A stretch of 8,347 nt of DNA, from positions 1 to 8,347 of the forward strand of contig SXIE01000081.1 in the NCBI GenBank assembly GCA_005772945.1, written 5' to 3'. Source of the DNA: Pseudomonadota bacterium. Its GTDB lineage: Bacteria; Myxococcota; UBA9042; PHBI01. The notes below the pieces were generated by a model. That model worked only from the letters and a program-made list of their open reading frames with translations. It was not told the origin of the DNA and did no database searches. The translations under genes were made by a program, and so were the position numbers. Of this stretch, positions 1 to 5,682 are shown one piece after another (within the stretch, counting starts at the first letter, position 1; each line of letters begins with the position of its first letter).

Positions 1-642
1 GAGCACCAGCACATCAAGCGGCCCCCAAGCCACTTCATCAATCATCTGCCGCACAGCGCTCGTCGCCATCGCGCCACGCCAGATCATCGGCGAGTTGGTG
101 TCGACCAGATACCCGATCGACATCGTCTTCAGCCCATGCGCGCCGAGCGGGTCGAGAATTTTCTCGCGGCTCATTTGCGGCTTGCGCGCGCCTGTGCCGA
201 GCAAAGTCGGCGCAGAGGGGCCATATACATCGAGATCGAGCAGGCCGGTCTTGAGCCCGAGGCCCGCGAACGCTGCGGCCAAATTCACCGCCACCGTGGA
301 CTTACCGACGCCGCCCTTGGCGCTCGCGACCGCGATCACATGCTTGACGCGGCCAATGCCAGCGGCGCTCGCCGGCTTTGCTTCATGCGCTGTTAGCACT
401 GCCGTAACGCTAGTGACGCCATCGACCGCACGCACCGCTTGTTCCGCGCGATCGCGCACCGCGACATAATGTTCCGCCACGTCGGCCGGCGCTTCGAGTG
501 TGAACGAGACCTTGCCGCCGTCGCGCACATCCAGCCCCGAAATGCGCCCAGACGTGAACAAACCCTTGCCAGTTGTGGGGTCTCGCACGGCGTCGAGCTG
601 CGCTTCGACGCTTTCTCGAATGAGCGCCAACTGGTTGTTCAT
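1..642 (-). CDS. mrp: Mrp/ApbC-family Fe-S cluster carrier ATPase (3' end beyond window)
   Basis: P-loop ATPase that binds and delivers iron-sulfur clusters to apoproteins in the cytoplasm. The 214 visible residues begin at ATG 642-640 and run in frame to base 1, so the C-terminal part, including the usual CxxC metal site, lies outside the window. Residues 1 to about 83 form the MIP18/DUF59-like N-terminal domain. The deviant Walker A AKGGVGKST is at residues 108-116, and LLDLDVYGPSAP follows at 134-145, the usual switch region of Mrp proteins. The start is supported by AAGGA (complement of 649-653), six bases upstream. It diverges from hflK, a neighbourhood known in Alphaproteobacteria. Family assignment is very secure; the Fe-S role is from family knowledge. 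Confidence 0.95.
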   Translation of the reverse strand, partial: MNNQLALIRESVEAQLDAVRDPTTGKGLFTSGRISGLDVRDGGKVSFTLEAPADVAEHYVAVRDRAEQAVRAVDGVTSVTAVLTAHEAKPASAAGIGRVKHVIAVASAKGGVGKSTVAVNLAAAFAGLGLKTGLLDLDVYGPSAPTLLGTGARKPQMSREKILDPLGAHGLKTMSIGYLVDTNSPMIWRGAMATSAVRQMIDEVAWGPLDVLVL

Positions 643-751
643 GCTTGATCCTTCACAACATGGGCCACATATCGGCGCGCACGGGGGCGCTGCAAGCTCC
701 TCGGCAAGCCGCCAGAAGGGCGCGCTGCAAAAAGGGCGGGAAGAATATCTG
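643..751. promoter_or_regulatory. Divergent mrp / hflK control region
   Basis: This 109-base gap separates two genes read in opposite directions, so it must hold the start signals of both unless hflK is read from elsewhere. I see the mrp ribosome site at 649-653 and, before hflK, a purine-rich GGGCGGGAAG stretch at about 735-744 that could serve as its ribosome site. A weak sigma70-like pair for hflK could be TTGATC (645-650) with CATATC (668-673), 17 bases apart; the -10 is poor. I see no convincing operator palindrome. Confidence 0.4.
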
Positions 752-1867
752 ATGCCTTGGAATGACCAATCGGGCGGTGGCCAGCAGGGTGGCGGCCAGG
801 GGCCTTGGGGCGGCGGTCCGCGTCGTCCGTGGGGGCAGCCCCCGCGTCCACCGCAACGCCCGCAAGGACCCGATCTCGAAGATTGGCTTCGCCAAATGCG
901 CGAACGCTTTAACGTCAACGGCGGCAATGGCGGCGCTGGCGGCGGCCGTCCAGGCGGCGGCCGCGGCGGCATTCCGCTTCCGCTCATCGCCGGCGTTTTG
1001 TTCGTCGGCTGGCTGTTGACCGGCATCTACACGGTGGATGAAGGCGAGCAGGCGGTGATCACCCGCTTCGGCGCTCACAACCGCACCACCGGCCCCGGCA
1101 TTCACATGAACCTGCCCGCGCCGATCGAGGCGCGCCAGGTGATCAACGTCACCGGCCAACGCACCGAGACGATCGGATTTGAGGAAGGCGCAAACCGCGA
1201 CATCCGCGACGTGCCGGATGAGAGCCTGATGATCACGGGTGACCGTAACATCGTGCAGATCCAGTTCCGCATTTATTACAACATCAAGGACGCCGTCGAT
1301 TTCGCCTACAATGTGCGCGAGCCTGATCGCGCCGTGAGCCAAGTCGCCGAGAGCGCCATGCGTGAAGTGATCGGCCGGCGTCAGTTGGAGCCGATCATCA
1401 CCACCGAGCGCGGCGCCGTCGAACTCGCAGTCGAGCAATTAATGCAGGCGACGCTGGATGAGTACGAAGCCGGCGTGCAGGTGCTGCAGGTCGAGTTGCT
1501 CGCCGCAGCTGCGCCGCCATTGGTGATCGACGCGTTCAACGACGTCGTTATCGCCGGCCAGGAAGCATCGACATTGGTCAACAACGCCGAGCGCGACACC
1601 GCCCGCATCCTCAATGAGGCGCAGGCATATCGCGAGCAAGTGGTGCGTCAGGCCACGGGTGAGGCGCAGCGCTTTGTCGCCGTCCACGCCGAATATCGCC
1701 AGGCGCCGCAAGTCACGCGTGACCGCCTGTATCTCGAAACCATGGAGCGCGTGTACCAGCGCGGCAACCTGATCATTCTCGATCAGCGTGGCGGCGCGGT
1801 TCCGTATCTCCCGCTTGAAGGCATGGTCCGTCGCCCGGCGACGGCGCAGCCGGAAGGAAACCGTTGA
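752..1867 (+). CDS. hflK: HflK, SPFH-domain modulator of the FtsH protease
   Basis: Inner-membrane subunit that with HflC forms a large cage around the AAA protease FtsH and modulates its degradation of membrane proteins. The 371-residue product has the HflK layout. There is a Gly/Pro/Trp-rich cytoplasmic segment (1-72) with a DLEDWLRQMRERF helix at 41-53, one membrane helix at about 73-94, then the SPFH/band 7 domain (about 95-270, beginning YTVDEGEQAVITRFG), an alanine/charge-rich helix (about 270-330) and a short tail. The reading frame is open back to about base 500, but that extension overlaps mrp and is not family-like. ATG 752 gives the expected MPWND-type start. Its stop overlaps the hflC start by one base, so the two are probably translationally coupled. 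Identification is secure. Confidence 0.95.
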   Translation: MPWNDQSGGGQQGGGQGPWGGGPRRPWGQPPRPPQRPQGPDLEDWLRQMRERFNVNGGNGGAGGGRPGGGRGGIPLPLIAGVLFVGWLLTGIYTVDEGEQAVITRFGAHNRTTGPGIHMNLPAPIEARQVINVTGQRTETIGFEEGANRDIRDVPDESLMITGDRNIVQIQFRIYYNIKDAVDFAYNVREPDRAVSQVAESAMREVIGRRQLEPIITTERGAVELAVEQLMQATLDEYEAGVQVLQVELLAAAAPPLVIDAFNDVVIAGQEASTLVNNAERDTARILNEAQAYREQVVRQATGEAQRFVAVHAEYRQAPQVTRDRLYLETMERVYQRGNLIILDQRGGAVPYLPLEGMVRRPATAQPEGNR

Positions 1868-2721
1868 TGCCGCGCCTTACGCCAGTCATCGCCATCGTTG
1901 CGTTCGTTGTTCTGCTCGTGCTGATGAACTCGATGTTCATCGTGCGCCAGGATCAGCAAGCCCTGGTGCTGCGCTTCGGTGAATTCACCCGGACGATCAA
2001 TCAGCCTGGCACAACCGGGTCCGGTCCCGGCCTCTATTTCAAGCTCCCGTTCGTCGAGAACGTCATCAAGTTCGATCGCCGCAATCTGGGGCTAACCATT
2101 GAGGGCGAAGCGTTCGTCGCCTCCGACCAGGAGCGCCTGATCGTGGACGCCATCGTGCGTTGGCAGATTGCCAATCCGCGTCGCTTCTATCAAAGCGCGA
2201 TTTCGGAAGAGGGCGGCGCCAGCCGTCTCAACGCCTTCACCGAAGCGGCCATGCGCCGCGCGCTCGGCTCGGCCACCTCGAACGAGATCATCTCCGGCCG
2301 CCGCGCCGAGCTGATGCAGCAAGTCGAAGCTGACCTGAACGCCTCCGCCGCCACCGAACTCGGCGTGCGCGTCGTTGATGTTCGCATCCGCCAAGCCGAT
2401 CTGCCGAACGAAACCCGCGACGGCGTCTATGCGCGCATGCGCTCGGAACGCCAGCAGGTCGCCGGCCGTATCCGCGCTGAAGGCGAACGCGACGCCACGA
2501 TTATCCGCGCCACCGCTAACCAGGAAGCTGAACGCCTCCGCGGTGAAGGCGACGGCGAACGGGCGCGCATCTTCGCGCAGGCCTATAACCGCGACCCAGA
2601 ATTCGCCGCCTTCTACCGCTCGATGCGCGCTTACGATCACGCGCTCGAGGCCGGTACGCCGATCGTGGTGCCGCCGGATAGCGACTTCTTCCGCTACATG
2701 CAGCGCCGTCGGGGCCAATAA
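1867..2721 (+). CDS. hflC: HflC, SPFH-domain partner of HflK
   Basis: Second subunit of the HflKC membrane complex that regulates FtsH. The protein is 284 residues, normal for HflC. It has an N-terminal membrane helix (about 5-25), then the SPFH domain starting FIVRQDQQALVLRFGEF, with GPGLYFKLPFVENV, the DRR motif (FDRRNL) and a long charged helix rich in ERQQVAGRIRAEGE-type repeats. It ends DSDFFRYMQ, a typical HflC tail. ATG 1867 is chosen because it makes a TGATG overlap with the hflK stop. A TTG directly before it (1864) is possible but less likely. A hairpin right after the stop suggests the hflKC message ends here. Despite its name the family is not a protease. Confidence 0.95.
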   Translation: MPRLTPVIAIVAFVVLLVLMNSMFIVRQDQQALVLRFGEFTRTINQPGTTGSGPGLYFKLPFVENVIKFDRRNLGLTIEGEAFVASDQERLIVDAIVRWQIANPRRFYQSAISEEGGASRLNAFTEAAMRRALGSATSNEIISGRRAELMQQVEADLNASAATELGVRVVDVRIRQADLPNETRDGVYARMRSERQQVAGRIRAEGERDATIIRATANQEAERLRGEGDGERARIFAQAYNRDPEFAAFYRSMRAYDHALEAGTPIVVPPDSDFFRYMQRRRGQ

Positions 2722-2722
2722 G

Positions 2723-2752
2723 GAGCGGGCCTTCGGGCCGCTCTCGCATTTT
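2723..2752 (+). terminator. Hairpin terminator after hflC
   Basis: GAGCGGGCC (2723-2731), a TTCG loop (2732-2735) and GGCCGCTC (2736-2743) form an eight-pair stem with one bulged G. The C(UUCG)G tetraloop is an especially stable type. A short TTTT lies at 2749-2752, six bases past the stem, so it is a plausible but not perfect intrinsic terminator. It begins two bases after the hflC stop and would separate hflKC from the following protease gene. Confidence 0.65.
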
Positions 2753-2802
2753 CCCCTGACCGAAGCGATTGCGCAGGGCGTGCGCTCGGTTAGTGTCGCG
2801 CC

Positions 2803-3330
2803 ATGTTCCGCTTGCGCCCATTCGTTTCGGCTTTGGTATTGTTCGCACTCGCCGCCCCGGCGTTGGCGCAGTCGCGCTTGCCTGCGGAAGGCTTTGCCGA
2901 TCTCGCCGAGCGGCTTTCACCGGCGGTTGTGAACATCGCCACCAGCCAGCGTGTGCAGGGCGTCGAAGATTTACCGCGCTTCCCGCCTGGCTCGCCCATG
3001 GAGCGTTTCAATGACTCGCTCGGCGAGGGCGGGGCGCAGACCACGTCGCTCGGCTCCGGCTTCATCATCTCGGCGGACGGCGTTGTCGTCACCAACAACC
3101 ACGTCATCGAAGCGGCGGACGCGATCGAAGTCATTCTCCAAAACGGTCAACGCTTTGAAGCTACGGTTGTCGGCCGCGACCCTGCCACCGACATTGCCGT
3201 GCTGCGCATGCACGCGCGCGCTCCGCTGCCCTATGTGAACATGGGTGACAGCGATTCCGCCCGCGTCGGCGATATCGTCCTCGCCATCGGCAACACCTCA
3301 TCTCGACGAGCTGGGAGCGGCCCGAGCTGA
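2803..3330 (+). CDS. degP: DegP/HtrA (Do-like) serine protease, N-terminal fragment broken at a junction
   Basis: Periplasmic trypsin-fold protease of envelope protein quality control. Residues 1-22 form a signal peptide (positive RLRP start, hydrophobic core, cut after ALA). LSPAVVNI follows at 38-45, then SLGSGFIISADG and the catalytic His in TNNHV (H100), then the catalytic Asp in ATDIAVL (D130). The family sequence runs to VGDIVLAIGN at 164. The expected PFG, the catalytic Ser in GNSGG and the PDZ domains are absent. Instead 11 unrelated residues lead to a stop at 3328-3330. Intact relatives are roughly 450-500 residues, so about two thirds is missing. There is no clear ribosome site before ATG 2803, so the message may be leaderless. 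Position after hflKC is normal for Alphaproteobacteria. The gene itself is probably intact in the source genome and broken here by the junction. Confidence 0.88.
   Translation: MFRLRPFVSALVLFALAAPALAQSRLPAEGFADLAERLSPAVVNIATSQRVQGVEDLPRFPPGSPMERFNDSLGEGGAQTTSLGSGFIISADGVVVTNNHVIEAADAIEVILQNGQRFEATVVGRDPATDIAVLRMHARAPLPYVNMGDSDSARVGDIVLAIGNTSSRRAGSGPS
3289..3300. other. Probable chimeric junction between two genomes
   Basis: DegP codons match their family through GGCAAC (3289-3294) and stop matching at the next base. In a different frame, from about 3294, codons give HLISTSWERPELN, which reads as the interior of a glycoside hydrolase. Two coding regions are thus each cut in mid-domain at the same few bases. 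There is no inverted repeat, target duplication, transposase or attachment-like sequence beside the point. Genes left of it look alphaproteobacterial and genes right of it look myxobacterial. This fits an assembly or library chimera better than a biological insertion. Confidence 0.75.
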
Positions 3331-3962
3331 ACGCGATCGAGGTCAACGCGCCGCACTGGTACGAGACGGAGAACGAGCTCGAGAGTGACGTGCGCATGGC
3401 CGCAAAGGCCGACGAGGAGCGGGCGCGCGGCAAGGTCGTGGTCTTCGGCGAGCAGGGCAACTGGGGTAGCGAGCACGCGCCGGCCGGCCCGTGGGACCCG
3501 CGCTCGTCGACGCGCATGCGCATCCGATCGTGGGTGGCGCTGATGAAGGAGGTGACGCTCGTCTTCTGGAACCAGTCGTGCTGCCCGCTCGTGCGGATGA
3601 ACGGCGCGGCCAACCTCTATATCGGGCCCGAGGAGCGGGGATTCATGGCGGTGCTGCGGGCGTTCGCCGAGACGCTCACGGCGGGCGCCGAGGGGTTGGC
3701 GGGGATCGAGGCGTCGGGCGGGCTACGCGGCTACGGCCTCTCGGACGGCGACGCCGCCTGGGTGTACGTCGTGAACGGCGTCAGCCACACGGCACCGACC
3801 AGCGGCGGTACCGTGACCTTGAACGTGCCGACGGCGGGCACGGCCACGTTCGTGTCGACGACCACCGGGGGGTCGCTCGGGACGTTGGCGGTGGCGGCGG
3901 GGCGCGTAACACTGGCGCTGCCCACGTTCACGACGGACATCGCCGTGAGGGTCGGGCCCTGA
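3294..3962 (+). CDS. Glycoside hydrolase (GH5-like, clan GH-A), C-terminal fragment
   Basis: Last 222 residues of a probable carbohydrate-cleaving enzyme; the N-terminus, including any signal peptide and the acid/base residue, is lost at the junction. Visible are NAIEVNAPHWYETENELESD, then KVVVFGEQGN. The Glu of FGEQG (codon 3450-3452) sits where clan GH-A enzymes carry the nucleophile on a late barrel strand. Next come TLVFWNQSCC and NLYIGPEERGFMAVLRAFAE, resembling the end of GH5-like barrels. The final 90 or so residues are rich in Thr, Gly and Val and look like a small beta-sandwich ending FTTDIAVRVGP. Substrate cannot be told. The fold call rests on motif memory, not on a search. The downstream gene speD lies 88 bases away and is probably a separate unit. 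Confidence 0.6.
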   Translation, partial: HLISTSWERPELNAIEVNAPHWYETENELESDVRMAAKADEERARGKVVVFGEQGNWGSEHAPAGPWDPRSSTRMRIRSWVALMKEVTLVFWNQSCCPLVRMNGAANLYIGPEERGFMAVLRAFAETLTAGAEGLAGIEASGGLRGYGLSDGDAAWVYVVNGVSHTAPTSGGTVTLNVPTAGTATFVSTTTGGSLGTLAVAAGRVTLALPTFTTDIAVRVGP

Positions 3963-3963
3963 G

Positions 3964-3981
3964 GCAAGGTGTGTCCCTTGC
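3964..3981 (+). terminator. Small hairpin after the glycosidase gene (possible terminator)
   Basis: GCAAGG (3964-3969) and CCTTGC (3976-3981) pair perfectly around a six-base loop, beginning two bases past the stop codon. There is no T-run after it, so a role in termination is only suggested by its position. The remaining bases to 4033 show no other structure I can support. Confidence 0.3.
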
Positions 3982-4050
3982 GTTGGTCGCCGCGACGAGC
4001 GAAGACGGGGCGCGGCAAGCTGCTGCGTCTGTAGAAAGGGACCTGCCGAC

Positions 4051-4839
4051 ATGATGACGACGAAGACGCCGATCGAAGAGCGCGTGAAGCTCTCCGGGTT
4101 CAACAACCTGACGAAGATCCTGAGCTTCAACCTCTACGACTTCTGCATCGCGACGTCCGAGCGGCAGCGCGAGGAGTACATCGCCTACATCGACCAGCGC
4201 TATTCGGCGTCGCGTCTCCGCGACATCGCGCGCGAGGTGTGCCGCATCATCGAGGCGTCGATCCTGGCCGAGAGCATCCAGGATTACGAGCCGGTCGGGG
4301 CCTCGACGAGGACGCTCATGAGCGATCTGAAGGGCGGCAAGTGGGAGCCGGCGGCCGCCCAGGGTGCGGCCGTGGCGCTGCACCTCGACAAGAGCCACAT
4401 CACGACGCACACATATCCGGATGCGTCGGACCCTGACGGAATCTGCACGTTTAGGGTCGATTTGGACGTCGCGACGTGCGGCGAGATCGTGCCGCTGAAG
4501 GCGCTCGACTTCATGTTCCAGCAGTTCGAGTGCGACGTGGTGTTCATCGACTACGTGGTCCGAGGGTATACGCGGCTGGCGAGCGGCAAGAAGATCTACC
4601 TCGACCATGCGGTGCGCTCGATCCAGGACTTCATCGCGCCCGAGGTGCTGGCGCGCTTCCCGATTCGCACCGACGTCAACATGGTCACCGACAACACCTG
4701 GCAGACCAAGCTGATGGTGGACGTCGCGGATGCGCGCGGCTACCTGCTCGATCCGAACGACGCGCACGACCCGGGGGTCGTCGGCGCGAAGCTGAAGCTG
4801 CTGCGGCGCGAGATGCGCGAGGTGTATCACCAGGACTGA
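4051..4839 (+). CDS. speD: S-adenosylmethionine decarboxylase proenzyme, E. coli type
   Basis: Removes CO2 from S-adenosylmethionine to give the aminopropyl donor for spermidine synthesis. It is made as a proenzyme that cuts itself and turns a serine into the pyruvoyl cofactor. The 262 residues match the long E. coli-type enzyme (264 residues) along the whole length: GFNNLTK (16-22), YIAYIDQRY (43-51), QDYEP (77-81), LDKSHITTHTYP (112-123), CTFRVD (132-137), STCG-like ATCG (141-144), PLKALDF (148-154), VRGYTR (170-175) and REMREVYH at the end. Self-cleavage is expected between K114 and S115 (codon 4393-4395), and C143 is the likely catalytic cysteine. AAAGGGA at 4035-4041 supports ATG 4051; ATG 4054 is an equal-frame alternative. 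No speE is adjacent. It faces the next gene, stop to stop, 19 bases apart. Confidence 0.96.
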   Translation: MMTTKTPIEERVKLSGFNNLTKILSFNLYDFCIATSERQREEYIAYIDQRYSASRLRDIAREVCRIIEASILAESIQDYEPVGASTRTLMSDLKGGKWEPAAAQGAAVALHLDKSHITTHTYPDASDPDGICTFRVDLDVATCGEIVPLKALDFMFQQFECDVVFIDYVVRGYTRLASGKKIYLDHAVRSIQDFIAPEVLARFPIRTDVNMVTDNTWQTKLMVDVADARGYLLDPNDAHDPGVVGAKLKLLRREMREVYHQD

Positions 4840-4844
4840 GCGCG

Positions 4845-4860
4845 AGCGCGAGGCCGCGCT
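4845..4860. terminator. Hairpin between convergent genes (possible shared terminator)
   Basis: AGCGCG (4845-4850), loop AGGC, and CGCGCT (4855-4860) pair perfectly. The hairpin lies between the speD stop (4837-4839) and the stop of the opposite-strand lipoprotein (4859-4861), overlapping the latter by two bases. It could end transcription from both sides. No T-run is present on either strand and the bases are low in complexity, so chance formation is quite possible. Confidence 0.3.
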
Positions 4861-5650
4861 ACTTGGCCTGCGAGGCGGCGAAGGCGTCGTCGAGGCAGTC
4901 CTCGTCGAAGAGGACCTTCGAGGCGGCACCGAGCTGCTCGGCGACGTAGGCGGCGATGCTGGAGCCGCGCATGTTCTCCCAGTACATGATGCACTTCGGG
5001 TTGGCGCAGTGGGCGCCGTGCGCGCCGTCCTGATGGGCCGCGTCGACGAGCGCGAGCCCGTTGTTGACGAGGCCGAAGGCGTGGCCAAGCTCGTGCACGA
5101 GCGTCGTCTGCTCGACGCGCTTGCGGACGAGAAGGCCGGTGCTCTCGATGACCGGCTTGAACATCGCGAGGACGCCGGTCGTGCCGAGCGAGACGCCCAG
5201 GACCTGGTCTTGACGGACTCCGTCCTGCTCGAAATAGCCGTCGAGAAAGAGGACGTAGAAGCCCCGTACGGCGTCGTGATCGACGGCGGAGCGGCCGGTC
5301 TGGGCGATCGCGAGGATCTCGCTGGTATCGTAGTCGGGGCCGCCTGGAGCCGCGTCGAGCGCGTCCATCTTCGCGAGCGCGTCGTCGACGACGAACGTCT
5401 TGGGCGCGGCCGCGAAGAGGCCGTCGAGGTTGATGCGCAGGATGTCCCACGGGTCGCCGAAAGGACCCTCGTTGCCGGTGTAGGGGGCCGCGTTCGGCGC
5501 GTAGTCGATCTCGATCTGGAGCTCGGTGACGCTCGTCGAGAAGAGGCTCGCGGCCTTCTGGGTGGCGGTGGTGGTGCCGCTGTCGGTGGTGCAGGCGGCG
5601 GCCGGCACGAGGAGGCCGAGGGCGACAGAGACGGCGATGGTGGGGCGCAT
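4859..5650 (-). CDS. Putative lipoprotein zinc protease, archaemetzincin-like split motif
   Basis: Predicted exported metalloprotease of 263 residues. The N-terminus has a hydrophobic run ending AAAC, so C20 may be lipidated; the box is imperfect because the -3 residue is Ala. A Ser/Thr-rich linker follows. The zinc site is HELGHAFGLVN (H186, E187, H190, G193), with Asn at the place where metzincins usually have a third His or Asp. After an 18-residue stretch containing H206 and H211 comes HCANPKCIM (H214, C215, C220, M222), which matches the HCx4CxM part of the archaemetzincin pattern and supplies a Met-turn. A candidate third ligand is therefore H206, H211 or H214. The later CxxC of archaemetzincins is missing (one Cys at 252). 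ATG 5650 lacks a clear ribosome site. It lies 32 bases after the Cys-rich gene, so it is probably last in that operon. The substrate is unknown. Confidence 0.75.
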   Translation of the reverse strand: MRPTIAVSVALGLLVPAAACTTDSGTTTATQKAASLFSTSVTELQIEIDYAPNAAPYTGNEGPFGDPWDILRINLDGLFAAAPKTFVVDDALAKMDALDAAPGGPDYDTSEILAIAQTGRSAVDHDAVRGFYVLFLDGYFEQDGVRQDQVLGVSLGTTGVLAMFKPVIESTGLLVRKRVEQTTLVHELGHAFGLVNNGLALVDAAHQDGAHGAHCANPKCIMYWENMRGSSIAAYVAEQLGAASKVLFDEDCLDDAFAASQAK

Positions 5651-5682
5651 GTTCGCTCGCAAGCGGGGCGTTGAAGGGGCGT

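Noticed and set aside
500..751. N-terminal extension of hflK back to base 500
   Set aside because: It runs antisense through the start of mrp, is not HflK-like in composition, and ATG 752 gives the normal family start.
653..1438. Long minus-strand open frame opposite hflK
   Set aside because: Ala/Arg-rich shadow of a high-GC gene, with no family motif; hflK is certain on the other strand.
2092..2718. Minus-strand open frame opposite hflC
   Set aside because: Shadow of hflC with no recognisable domain or start signal.
2803..3962. A genuine DegP-glycosidase gene fusion
   Set aside because: The two readings are in different frames and DegP meets a stop at 3328-3330, so no fused protein could be made.
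3928..5088. Minus-strand open frame crossing speD
   Set aside because: It overlaps the secure speD gene fully, and its product is Arg/Ser-rich low-complexity sequence.
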